A stretch of 37,584 nt of DNA from contig DCUY01000057.1 in NCBI GenBank assembly GCA_002327905.1, forward strand, positions 1 through 37,584, in the 5' to 3' direction. Positions 7,438-15,408 of the stretch are shown one piece after another; within the stretch, counting starts at the first letter, position 1, and each line of letters opens with the position of its first letter. The DNA comes from Caldifarciminota bacterium UBA2202 (GTDB lineage: Bacteria; Hydrothermota; 32-111). The notes beneath the pieces are model-generated. The model was given only the letters and a program-made list of their open reading frames with translations, had not been told where the DNA came from and ran no database searches. A program made the translations under genes and the position numbers.

Positions 7438-8439
7438 ATGAATGATAATAATATTCAATTACAGCATTTCATTTTGAATGAACAAAAACGTTTCCCGTAT
7501 GCTAAGGGCGACTTTACTCTGCTTTTGTCGGATATAATACTTGCAGGCAAGATAATTTCAAGAGAGGTGAATAAAGCGGGCCTCGTGGAAATCCTCGGAC
7601 TTACAGGAATGGAGAATGTGCAGGGAGAGCAGGTGCAAAAACTTGATGATTTCGCAAACAGCTCCTTTCTTAATATCCTTTCAAAAAATGAATCAGTCGG
7701 AGGAGTCGCTTCTGAAGAGATGGCAGAACCTGATTATTTCACAAATCACACAAAAGCGAGATACTGCGTCCTGTTTGACCCTCTTGACGGCTCGTCAAAC
7801 ATTGATGTTAATGTAAGCATTGGAACAATATTCTCAATTTACAAACTCTTAAAAGAAGGCGAGTGCACTGAAAATGATTTTCTCAGAAAAGGTTCCGAGC
7901 AGGTTGCGGCAGGATATATTCTGTACGGCTCCTCTACAATGCTTGTCTTTACTACCGGAGAGGGTGTTCACGGATTTACGCTTGACGCTTCTCTCGGAGA
8001 ATTTCTTCTTTCCCATGAAGATATGAAAATACCTGAGCCTTCAAAAAGATACTATTCTGTAAATGAAGGAAATTTCAAATATTGGGAGAAGAATGTTCAG
8101 GAGTATGTAGAGTATCTGAAAAATTCAGAAAAACCTTATTCTCTCAGATATATAGGTTCATTAGTCTCTGATTTTCACAGAAATCTTATATACGGCGGAA
8201 TTTTTATGTATCCGCTTGATCATAAAAATCCTGAGAAGCCCAAAGGAAAACTTCGTTTAATGTATGAGGCGAATCCTCTTGCTCTGATTGCAAAACATGC
8301 AGGAGGAAAGGCTTCAAACGGGATAGATGATATTCTTGAAATAAAGCCCATTGAAATTCATCAGCGCGAGCCGCTCTATATCGGGACAAAATCTTTTGTT
8401 AATGAAGCAATCGCTTTTATAAATGGAGGTAAAAAGTGA
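7438..8439 (+). CDS. fbp: fructose-1,6-bisphosphatase, class I
   Basis: 333 residues, the normal length. It hydrolyses fructose 1,6-bisphosphate to fructose 6-phosphate, the irreversible gluconeogenic step, in the cytoplasm. The metal and active-site motifs are present: the glutamates in VASEEM, FDPLDGSSNID, and YEANPLALIAKHAGGKAS near the C-terminus. AAGGAGAG precedes the ATG. Gluconeogenesis fits an organism living on amino acids or organic acids, as the oxoacid oxidoreductase suggests. The stop overlaps the next start as GTGA. Confidence 0.95.
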   Translation: MNDNNIQLQHFILNEQKRFPYAKGDFTLLLSDIILAGKIISREVNKAGLVEILGLTGMENVQGEQVQKLDDFANSSFLNILSKNESVGGVASEEMAEPDYFTNHTKARYCVLFDPLDGSSNIDVNVSIGTIFSIYKLLKEGECTENDFLRKGSEQVAAGYILYGSSTMLVFTTGEGVHGFTLDASLGEFLLSHEDMKIPEPSKRYYSVNEGNFKYWEKNVQEYVEYLKNSEKPYSLRYIGSLVSDFHRNLIYGGIFMYPLDHKNPEKPKGKLRLMYEANPLALIAKHAGGKASNGIDDILEIKPIEIHQREPLYIGTKSFVNEAIAFINGGKK

Positions 8440-9746
8440 AGAGAATAATATCTGCTTTGATTATATTTTTTTCAGTCACAGCCTATTCCCAATACTATTC
8501 AGGAGAGATCGGATTCGGATACCTAAGCATTCCGGTTTCTCCATTATCACAGAGTTTTTCTACTGCGGGAGCTGCTGCGCTTGAAAGGGCGGGAGATTTA
8601 ATAAATCCTGCGTCTCTTTATTTTTACACTGATGGAAATGAAGCGACAATGAATTATATGAATTATATTGCAGGAAGCCACTTTGGAATGTTCTCTTATA
8701 CAAATTCCGGTTCTCAGGTGCTATTGAAATATTTCAATTCAGGACTTATTGAGAAGAGAGATTCTCTGAACACGGATTTGGGAACATACTCGGCAAATGT
8801 CATAATACTTAATTATTCAAAAGCATTTTTGTTTAAAGAAAAATTTATATTCGGCGCGGGAGTCAATTTGGGAGTGGAAAACATAACTGAATATAACGGT
8901 ATTGAAGGTTCGTTTGATTTAGGATTCATTTATAAAAATATTTACTCGGATTTCTTGAACATAGGTGTAAATGCCACGAATCTCGGCGTACTCTATGATT
9001 TTGAAAGCTCATCAGCCGCTCCTGCAAAAATTGTCGCAGGTGTCTCAATCTCAAAGGAAGATATGCCTTTTGCCGTGTATATTGACGTAGGTAAAATTAT
9101 TGACAGAAAAATATTCTATGCCGCCGGAATGGAGTTTTTCCTTATAAGACCTCAGACTGCAGTTCAATCTGAAAATGCGGATATTACAAGTGTGACATCA
9201 AGTGCATTATCGGACATTGAGGTTGATATAAAACTTGATTCATTGGATAATGCCGAAGTTTCCGATACTGCAATTGATTTATCGGAGAATGAGATTTCTC
9301 TTGAAAACCGCTCTGATACTCTTATTCAGGCGGACACTCTTGCAATTCTTCAAGATACTCTGAAGACGGAGAATGGAACTGATGAGAATGAATATACAAG
9401 TTATGCAGATTTTCTTGAAGACGAAGAAAAGAAAATCGAATCTTCTGTTGAAGAGAATAAAGAAATTGTAAAAACTCAAAATGAAGCAGAAACTTTGCCT
9501 GAAGAGACTCTTCTATCGCCGAAAATTGAGAGTAAGAACAATATACTCAACCCGCTTGCATTTTCAGTGATATGGGGATTTTCTTCAGACAGACAAGAGC
9601 TGTCAATGGGTTATGGGACAGATCTTTTAGCAGGATTCACTGCTGGATTCAGGATGTCATATAAAATGGCATCAGTAAATTACAGTGTCAAAATGTGGGG
9701 CGAACTTGAATTGTCGCAATCATTAGGGCTCGGTTTCAGGTTTTAG
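8436..9746 (+). CDS. PorV/PorQ-like outer-membrane beta-barrel with a long acidic insert
   Basis: 436 residues. A signal peptide (about 1-18, cleavage near AYS|QYY) is followed by a segment with ERAGDLINPASLYF, reminiscent of the NPA motif of PorV/UPF0164 barrels, then alternating beta strands, and a C-terminal Phe (GLGFRF) typical of barrel-insertion signals. Residues about 244-368 form an acidic, low-complexity, Ser/Thr/Glu-rich insert that separates the last few strands from the rest. Such an insert would probably hang into the periplasm or outside. GTG 8436 is supported by GGAGGT at 8425-8430. The exact family is inferred. Confidence 0.72.
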   Translation: MKRIISALIIFFSVTAYSQYYSGEIGFGYLSIPVSPLSQSFSTAGAAALERAGDLINPASLYFYTDGNEATMNYMNYIAGSHFGMFSYTNSGSQVLLKYFNSGLIEKRDSLNTDLGTYSANVIILNYSKAFLFKEKFIFGAGVNLGVENITEYNGIEGSFDLGFIYKNIYSDFLNIGVNATNLGVLYDFESSSAAPAKIVAGVSISKEDMPFAVYIDVGKIIDRKIFYAAGMEFFLIRPQTAVQSENADITSVTSSALSDIEVDIKLDSLDNAEVSDTAIDLSENEISLENRSDTLIQADTLAILQDTLKTENGTDENEYTSYADFLEDEEKKIESSVEENKEIVKTQNEAETLPEETLLSPKIESKNNILNPLAFSVIWGFSSDRQELSMGYGTDLLAGFTAGFRMSYKMASVNYSVKMWGELELSQSLGLGFRF

Positions 9747-9747
9747 A

Positions 9748-10449
9748 ATGTTCAGTGAAAGCATTGAAATCCATCTGCAGGAATTTGAAGGACCGATAGA
9801 CCTTCTTCTTTATCTTATACGAAGAAATGAGATAGACATCTATGATATTCCGATTACAAAGATAACCTCCGAGTATCTTGAAATAATTGATAAGATGAAG
9901 GAGCTTGATATTGACATTGCGTCCGATTATATAGTGATGGCTGCGACTCTTGTGAAAATCAAATCAGACATGATGCTACCGCGCACACCGGACGAAGAGG
10001 ATATTGAAGATCCGAGAAAGCCGCTTGTTGACAAACTTCTTGAGTATCAGAAGTATAAAAAGGCATCCGAACTCTTCAGAAGCATCGAATTTGAAGCCGG
10101 AAGACTCTTTGCAAGAAATATAACTTTTACTTCTACTGCGGAAGAGCAGGAGGAGGATTTGTCTCTTGTTGATCTTATGGGAGCATTCATGCCTCTGCTG
10201 AAGAGAGGACTCTCTCTTACTTCTTACAGGATGCCTAAAGTTAAGAAGACCATTACAGAAAAAGTCAAAGAGATGGTTTTAATCCTTGAAGAGAAGAAGA
10301 CTATGAATTTTATGGAGTATCTGATGACTCAGGAGACAATGTTTGAAGTCATCCTGTCCTTCGTGTCTGTGCTTGATATGACGCAAAAAGATATTGTGAA
10401 AGTGAGGCAAGAGGCTCAATTTGAGGATATATGGATAACTCTATGCTGA
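9748..10449 (+). CDS. scpA: segregation and condensation protein A
   Basis: 233 residues. The N-terminus (EFEGPIDLLLYLIRRNEIDIYDIPI) and the VMAATLVKIKSDMMLP segment are diagnostic of ScpA, the kleisin that joins SMC and ScpB in the chromosome condensin. The C-terminal winged-helix part (MNFMEYLMTQETMFEVILSF) is present. Unusually, scpB does not follow; the next gene is a DHH phosphoesterase that overlaps by 19 nt. The start is 1 nt after the preceding stop with only a weak AGG upstream, suggesting coupled translation. Confidence 0.9.
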   Translation: MFSESIEIHLQEFEGPIDLLLYLIRRNEIDIYDIPITKITSEYLEIIDKMKELDIDIASDYIVMAATLVKIKSDMMLPRTPDEEDIEDPRKPLVDKLLEYQKYKKASELFRSIEFEAGRLFARNITFTSTAEEQEEDLSLVDLMGAFMPLLKRGLSLTSYRMPKVKKTITEKVKEMVLILEEKKTMNFMEYLMTQETMFEVILSFVSVLDMTQKDIVKVRQEAQFEDIWITLC

Positions 10450-11576
10450 CAATGTCGGATTTTAAGCACAAATATTTTAAAGATGCAGTTGAGATTATAA
10501 AATCATCCAAGAGAATTCTTGTTTGGGGAGATGAAGATTCGGACGGAATAACCTCCACTGCAATAATGATGCGAACTTTAAAAGCAGTGGGAAAGAGAGC
10601 AGATTATTTTATACCTTCAAGGAAACGCGATGGGATAGGAATAACTAATAATGGTATTAAACGGATCAATGAAAAAGAATTTGACACTGTAATGACTGTT
10701 GACTGCGGTTCGGTTAATTATGCTGAGATAAAAAAAATAATAAAAAAAAACAAAAGAGTGATAATAACTGACCATCATGTTCCTCATGACAGACTGATAG
10801 CGGGAGTGCCGTATATCAATCCCCACTTATTGAAAAATGACAAATTCAGTAATCTATCAGGAGCAGGAGTGGCATTCATTCTCTCACAGCTTCTCTTGGT
10901 GACATTTAAGGTGTGCTCCGATTTTGAAGAGGCTTGGGAATATGATAATAAAAATCTTTCTCTTGCGGCTTTGGGAACAAAATGCGATAGGGTAAAAGAG
11001 GATTCAATCAATTCCGCTTTGCTAAAAAGCATAAAACACTTTAAGAGAGATTTCACAGTATTTGGTGATGTTAAAGTCAAAGAGCAGGACTTGTGCTCTG
11101 TTGTCGCCACATCAAAGACTGCGGAAAGAAGAAACATGATGGTGGAAATATTCACTGAAAACAACAAAATCAATGCAGATAGGAAAATCACCCATATAAG
11201 TAATTGCCTTTCACAAGTAAATGAATACAGAAAAAATATTCAAACCCATTATTCAAAACTGAAGAGAGCATTAAAATTAAACGGAGAAGAAAAAAGGATT
11301 TTACTGGTTGAAGAGGACATTGAATATAAATATATAGGAGTCCTTGCCGGCATCTTGACTGAAGAGACAGGTATTCCAGTCTGCATTATCGGGAAGAGAG
11401 ATGCGGAATTTACAGGAGAGTGCAGAGCTAAGAATGTTTATAATTGGGTTGAATTCCTAAAAACTCTTAAAGCTTATTTTGTTTCTTGGGGCGGACATCC
11501 TCAGGCGGCGGGTTTCACCTTAAAAGGAGAAAAGATTGAACTTTTCATTAATGCTTTTAATACTTCTATCGATTAA
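10431..11576 (+). CDS. RecJ-like DHH/DHHA1 phosphoesterase
   Basis: 381 residues. Motif I is GDEDSDGIT (33-41), the DHH triad is at 114-116 in VIITDHHVP, a GTKCD motif takes the place of RecJ GTVAD, and GGHPQAAGF near the C-terminus is the DHHA1 signature. The whole protein aligns by eye with the first two domains of the RecJ at 22864 but ends after DHHA1, with no room for the C-terminal OB fold of RecJ. It is probably a Mn-dependent nuclease or phosphodiesterase acting on short DNA, RNA or a nucleotide. GAGG (10423-10426) supports ATG 10431. Confidence 0.82.
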   Translation: MDNSMLTMSDFKHKYFKDAVEIIKSSKRILVWGDEDSDGITSTAIMMRTLKAVGKRADYFIPSRKRDGIGITNNGIKRINEKEFDTVMTVDCGSVNYAEIKKIIKKNKRVIITDHHVPHDRLIAGVPYINPHLLKNDKFSNLSGAGVAFILSQLLLVTFKVCSDFEEAWEYDNKNLSLAALGTKCDRVKEDSINSALLKSIKHFKRDFTVFGDVKVKEQDLCSVVATSKTAERRNMMVEIFTENNKINADRKITHISNCLSQVNEYRKNIQTHYSKLKRALKLNGEEKRILLVEEDIEYKYIGVLAGILTEETGIPVCIIGKRDAEFTGECRAKNVYNWVEFLKTLKAYFVSWGGHPQAAGFTLKGEKIELFINAFNTSID

Positions 11577-11934
11577 CACTTCAGACAATTACATTGAATT
11601 GCCGTTTGACAAGGGAGACACTGTGGAGATATATTTCAATGACAAGTATGACAAGACTCTGATAGACAATTCGCTTAATATAATTCCACTGTCAGTTTTA
11701 AGATTTTATCAGATAATTATTTCTCCTGCACAGGGAGAGGTGTGCAATTTTACTCCAAGTTGTTCAAATTACATGTTTAAGGCAATAAGAAAATACGGAT
11801 TCGCGCTGGGATTCATAAAGGGCATTGACAGACTACAGAGGTGCAATTTGAACGCCAGAGACTATCTTCATGTCCACTATTCGGATTATGTATTGACAAA
11901 GGAGCGGGGTTATAAAATTATTGACAACCCCTGA
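11536..11934 (+). CDS. YidD-like protein with N-terminal export signal
   Basis: 132 residues. The core FYQIIISPAQGEVCNFTPSCSNY (58-80) and IKGIDRLQRCN (94-104), with Cys70, Cys76 and Cys103, is the YidD (membrane-insertion efficiency factor) pattern. Canonical YidD is roughly 70-90 residues and cytoplasmic; here a hydrophobic leader (2-14) and about 35 extra residues precede it. TTG 11536 is chosen because AAAGGAGA ends 6 nt before it; ATG 11551 would shorten the leader. It overlaps the DHH gene by 41 nt and is not in the usual rpmH-rnpA-yidD-yidC setting. Two exported PGLG paralogs follow. Confidence 0.78.
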   Translation: MNFSLMLLILLSINTSDNYIELPFDKGDTVEIYFNDKYDKTLIDNSLNIIPLSVLRFYQIIISPAQGEVCNFTPSCSNYMFKAIRKYGFALGFIKGIDRLQRCNLNARDYLHVHYSDYVLTKERGYKIIDNP

Positions 11935-11939
11935 TATAT

Positions 11940-12716
11940 ATGAAAAATAAATTGTTTCCGATTATCTTTCTATTTTCTTTAAATGTATTCGCAGGAAATA
12001 TGGAATTTGCGCAGTTTCTCTTCAATGAAGGCGATTATTTCAGATGTGTGACTGAATTGAAGAGGGAGCTTTATGAAAACTCTTCTGTTGACACTTTAAA
12101 GACAGTCAATCTGATAGTTTCGTCATATATTATGATGGGAGAGAATCTGAAAGCAATAGAGGAAGCAGACAAATTCTATAAGAAAAGCTCGGACATTGAA
12201 TACAATTACGCACTTGCATTATTTCTTGACAAAAATTTTTCAAAGATTGATTCTCTCAATCTTTCAGAAAGCAGAGACGCAGTGGTTTTTCAGGAACTTT
12301 CCGCAGTATTTCAAAACAAATTTAAAGTGTCCGACACAGTAAATTTAAAAGGCGAATTGAAAGAAATCTATCAGGGATATGCGAAGATTAAAAGGAAAAA
12401 TCCGTATCTCGCAATGCTCATTTCCGCAGTAGTGCCGGGCCTCGGAAGGGTATATGCGGACAGGGCTGGGGACGGCGCATTTTCTTCTCTTACTGTTTTA
12501 ACGCCTGCTTTGATAGCAGTATATTACAGAACAATAAGCAAAAATGATATAGCATTTTATGTTTCAGTTGGAGCATTCGGAGCATTCTATCTCGGAGAGC
12601 TTTACGGCGCATTCAATTCAGCGTCAATTTATCATAAAAACAAGACGGAGGAATATTATAAAAAAATCATTATTGATTATTCTGCTTCTTTGTTTAGCCC
12701 TAAATTCGTATTCTGA
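11940..12716 (+). CDS. exported PGLG-motif protein 1
   Basis: 258 residues, function unknown. Signal peptide about 1-19 (FAG|NMEF), a helical, TPR-like region (about 21-130), then NPYLAMLISAVVPGLGRVYA (154-173) and two hydrophobic segments (about 181-197 and 205-225). The PGLG segment recalls small membrane families with an NP...S.x.PGLG..Y motif such as DUF5683. It starts 5 nt after the YidD-like stop with no Shine-Dalgarno, so reinitiation is likely. It is homologous to the next gene (shared LxNEGDxxR near the N-terminus and the PGLG block). Confidence 0.75.
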   Translation: MKNKLFPIIFLFSLNVFAGNMEFAQFLFNEGDYFRCVTELKRELYENSSVDTLKTVNLIVSSYIMMGENLKAIEEADKFYKKSSDIEYNYALALFLDKNFSKIDSLNLSESRDAVVFQELSAVFQNKFKVSDTVNLKGELKEIYQGYAKIKRKNPYLAMLISAVVPGLGRVYADRAGDGAFSSLTVLTPALIAVYYRTISKNDIAFYVSVGAFGAFYLGELYGAFNSASIYHKNKTEEYYKKIIIDYSASLFSPKFVF

Positions 12717-13518
12717 AGCGGCTTATAAAGAATTACTAAATGAAGGCGACTTCTACAGGGCTTGCGGAGAATATAAAAGATTTAAATTTAATAATGGAAT
12801 AGAAGACACTGCAGATTACTATTTAACCGTTGCCTCGATTTATGCACTGTCAAAAAGAAATGAATCTTCAATTGCAATCCTTGACAAAGGATTCACTTAT
12901 GAGAGCAGTGAAGAGCAGATGAAAAATGAGGCATTGATAAGGTCTTATCTCTCATTTCTAAGCGGAAGTTTCTCTGAGGCTATATTTGAATATGAGGATT
13001 TTTCCGATGGAAGTGACACTCTTTTAATGTCTCTCAAGCTGATAAGGTCTCTTGTTTTGAAGGACGACACTCTGCCGTTTGAGTATCTTCCAGATTCAAT
13101 AAAGAAGCAGATTGAAATCTATAACAGGATTGATTTGAAGAATCCTCTTCTTGCTTCTTCACTCTCTGCGATTCCCGGTCTTGGAGAGGCATACGCAGGG
13201 GATTATGTTGCCGCAACAAGAGATTTTATGCTTACAACTTCTGTTACGGTTCTTGCAGTAATGGCATTTTTGAAGAATAAAGACTCATTTACATTCGACA
13301 AACCTGAATTTTCATCCTCCTATTTCAAAACAAGAGATTATCTTTTGACTTACCTGATATATTCTTCTCTTGTAGTTAGATTCCAGAACGGCTCAAAAAC
13401 GAATTCCGAATTGTCAGCAGAAAAATACAATACTGAAATATTCAAAAAATATCTGGTTCCCCTCCATTCATATATTGAAGGAATATATAGAACCCGCATG
13501 TTGAAGATAATCAAATAG
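12658..13518 (+). CDS. exported PGLG-motif protein 2, apparent AUA (or AUU) start
   Basis: 286 residues, paralog of the preceding protein: signal peptide KKSLLIILLLCLALNSYS, the LLNEGDFYRACGEYKR repeat-like start, a helical middle, NPLLASSLSAIPGLGEAYAG and one or two hydrophobic segments after it. No ATG, GTG or TTG gives a sensible start. GGAGG (12647-12651) is followed after 6 nt by ATA 12658, or after 3 nt by ATT 12655, either opening exactly at the signal peptide. TTG 12673 would remove the two lysines and is 21 nt from the Shine-Dalgarno; ATG 12559 overlaps the first paralog by 158 nt and adds an unlikely leader. Overlaps its paralog by 59 nt. Confidence 0.72.
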   Translation: MKKSLLIILLLCLALNSYSEAAYKELLNEGDFYRACGEYKRFKFNNGIEDTADYYLTVASIYALSKRNESSIAILDKGFTYESSEEQMKNEALIRSYLSFLSGSFSEAIFEYEDFSDGSDTLLMSLKLIRSLVLKDDTLPFEYLPDSIKKQIEIYNRIDLKNPLLASSLSAIPGLGEAYAGDYVAATRDFMLTTSVTVLAVMAFLKNKDSFTFDKPEFSSSYFKTRDYLLTYLIYSSLVVRFQNGSKTNSELSAEKYNTEIFKKYLVPLHSYIEGIYRTRMLKIIK

Positions 13519-13547
13519 CTATCTGAAGTTGATTTAAGAACTTTCTC

Positions 13548-13576
13548 TTGACTAAACTCTATTTTGTTTATATAAT
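13548..13576 (+). promoter_or_regulatory. sigma-70-type promoter of the 17-gene operon, apparently leaderless
   Basis: -35 TTGACT (13548-13553), an ideal 17-nt spacer and a perfect -10 TATAAT (13571-13576). ATG 13585 follows after 8 nt, so the leader would be 0-2 nt. No Shine-Dalgarno is present. Confidence 0.78.
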
Positions 13577-13584
13577 AAGTAACT

Positions 13585-14184
13585 ATGAAATATGTAAAAG
13601 GACTGATAATCCTGTTATTTTTATTTATTTGCTTAAGCACCTATTCAAATCCTGTTGGCGCAATATTTATTCCTCAGAATCAGTTTGATGATGTGGAATT
13701 TTTAATGACAACATCAATCCTTGATTCTGCAGGTTTGACATACTATGTATTTTCGGAGAAGGATGACACTTGCTTCGGCAGGAGCGGATACAAAATACTT
13801 CCTTTCACTGTAATGGATTCTGTTGAAGACTATCCTCTTGATTTTTTAATTCTAAACGGAGGCATTGGAACTTACTATTATGCTGACAATTTAAGACTTC
13901 GGGAAATAATAAAAAGAGCGGACTCTGAGAAAAAGATTATTGTAGCTTCAAATTTTGCTCCAATCCTTTTTATGAAAGACAGCATGCTACAGGGCAGAAG
14001 CATAAATTTTGTGAGAAACAAAATAACAGAAGACCTTGAGAAAAAATATAAATTTAAGTACTTACCCGGCCCTGTTATTGTCTCGGAAAATCTTATCACT
14101 TCTCCTTCTTCTGAGTTTGTAAGATTGTATCTTAATGAATTCTTAAAAAAATACTATGAAACTTTTAGTTCAGAGAGTGAGTAG
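13585..14184 (+). CDS. exported DJ-1/PfpI-like protein lacking the catalytic cysteine
   Basis: 199 residues. After a signal peptide or anchor (about 5-22) the sequence follows the DJ-1/PfpI fold: GAIFIPQNQFDDVEF with the conserved Glu, YPLDFLILNGGIG, and the strand-elbow region IIVASNFAPILFMKDSMLQGR. In active members the elbow has AICxxP; here the cysteine position appears to be Asn (ASNFAP), so protease or deglycase chemistry is unlikely. A binding or scaffold role in the periplasm is possible. First gene of a 17-gene operon, overlapping dtd by 29 nt. Confidence 0.7.
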   Translation: MKYVKGLIILLFLFICLSTYSNPVGAIFIPQNQFDDVEFLMTTSILDSAGLTYYVFSEKDDTCFGRSGYKILPFTVMDSVEDYPLDFLILNGGIGTYYYADNLRLREIIKRADSEKKIIVASNFAPILFMKDSMLQGRSINFVRNKITEDLEKKYKFKYLPGPVIVSENLITSPSSEFVRLYLNEFLKKYYETFSSESE

Positions 14185-14593
14185 GGCATCTGTGCGGGTA
14201 AACGGGGAGCTTATCTCCGAAATCGGAAGAGGGCTCTGTGTTTTTGCAGGATTCTGCAAAGGCGATTCGTATGAAATTATTGAAAGAGGAGCAAAGAAGT
14301 TGCTGAACCTGAGGGTATTCGAGGATGAAGAACAAAAGATGAATAAAAGCATAAAGGATATAGGCGGAGAGATTCTCTTAGTATCGCAATTTACTCTATG
14401 CGCTGAGCTTTCCGGCGGGAACAGACCCGGATTCGACGACACATTAGACAGAGAGAAGGCAAGCGAGCTGTATGAAGAGCTTATAAACTCCCTCTCAAAA
14501 TCAGTAACTGCAAAGAAGGGCTTATTCGGCGCGCTTATGGACATACAAATAGTAAATCACGGCCCGGCGACATTCATATTGGAGACAAAATGA
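14156..14593 (+). CDS. dtd: D-aminoacyl-tRNA deacylase
   Basis: 145 residues, normal length. It frees tRNAs from D-amino acids and misacylated glycine. MKLLVQRVSRASVRV opens the family, and both active-site motifs are present: SQFTL with the catalytic region around LLVSQFTLCAE, and the GP motif region NHGPATF at the C-terminus. It overlaps the previous gene by 29 nt and yicC by 4 nt. Confidence 0.95.
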   Translation: MKLLVQRVSRASVRVNGELISEIGRGLCVFAGFCKGDSYEIIERGAKKLLNLRVFEDEEQKMNKSIKDIGGEILLVSQFTLCAELSGGNRPGFDDTLDREKASELYEELINSLSKSVTAKKGLFGALMDIQIVNHGPATFILETK

Positions 14594-15408
14594 TAAAAAG
14601 CATGACAGGCTATTCCAAAGTTTCAAAGGAGATCAAGGGCTATGGTCTTGTCTTTGTTGAAATGAAGGCAGTCAATGGAAAGAATCTCGCATTGAATTTT
14701 AGAATGCCACAGGAACTCTCTTCATTGGAGCAGAGCTTAAGGGTTCTCATGAACAGGACTATTTTACGCGGAACTGTCAATGTAAATATAAGTGTGGACT
14801 ATTCATCGGATTTCATAGAGTCTTTTGCAAAGGAAAGAATTAAGAAAATAAACAGATTGTCATCTATCAATGGTTTTGACAAGTTCTCACAACTGATATT
14901 TTCAGACTTGTCAAATTACATTCCTGTCAACAGAAGAATAGAGGCAAAACAAGCGGATGAAATAAGATTACTTGCTTCATCAGCCATCAGGGCATTTGAT
15001 GAATTCAGAATAAGCGAAGGAAGAGAGATAAAAAAAGATTTCATTAAGTATAATGCAATTTTGAATAATGAGATAAAATTTATAAAAAGCCTTTCAACGG
15101 GTTCTGTGGAGAAAAAAAAGAAACGACTTTATGCAATTTTGAAAGATAAGGGTGCTGTTTTTAATCAGGAGATACTCGCATATGCGGAGAAAATTGATAT
15201 CAGTGAAGAGATATCCAGATTTTCAGCTCACCTTGCGCGGATAAAAAATGAAGAATCCGGCGCATCAATGTCATTTATTCTTCAGGAAATGCACAGAGAG
15301 GCAAATACTCTCTCGGCAAAATCTGAAGAGATAAGAATAATACAGAGCGTTCTTAAAATAAAAGAGACGATAGAGAAAATAAAGGAACAGGCTCTCAATG
15401 TTGAATAA
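14590..15408 (+). CDS. yicC: YicC family endoribonuclease
   Basis: 272 residues. MIKSMTGYSK at the start and the C-terminal FILQEMHREANTLSAKS block (DUF1732) are diagnostic; KMKxxIE-like sequence closes the protein. The E. coli member is an endoribonuclease linked to stationary-phase growth and small-RNA turnover. It is slightly shorter than the usual 285-295 residues. Placement directly before gmk and rpoZ is widespread in bacteria. Confidence 0.93.
   Translation: MIKSMTGYSKVSKEIKGYGLVFVEMKAVNGKNLALNFRMPQELSSLEQSLRVLMNRTILRGTVNVNISVDYSSDFIESFAKERIKKINRLSSINGFDKFSQLIFSDLSNYIPVNRRIEAKQADEIRLLASSAIRAFDEFRISEGREIKKDFIKYNAILNNEIKFIKSLSTGSVEKKKKRLYAILKDKGAVFNQEILAYAEKIDISEEISRFSAHLARIKNEESGASMSFILQEMHREANTLSAKSEEIRIIQSVLKIKETIEKIKEQALNVE

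Noticed and set aside
11893..11926. Two TTGACA boxes before the first PGLG gene as promoters
   Set aside because: Neither has a -10 at a workable distance; the nearest TAAAAT is 14 nt from the first box and nothing fits the second.
12559..12657. ATG 12559 as start of the second PGLG protein
   Set aside because: It would overlap the first PGLG gene by 158 nt and put an unrelated 33-residue leader before a clear signal peptide; the Shine-Dalgarno is much later.
12654..12672. Frameshift in the A7 run fusing the two PGLG genes
   Set aside because: The second gene is in the +1 frame, which a normal -1 slip at A-AAA-AAA does not reach, and a signal peptide begins right at the join, which makes no sense inside a fusion. 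Kept only as an alternative through polymerase slippage or sequence error.
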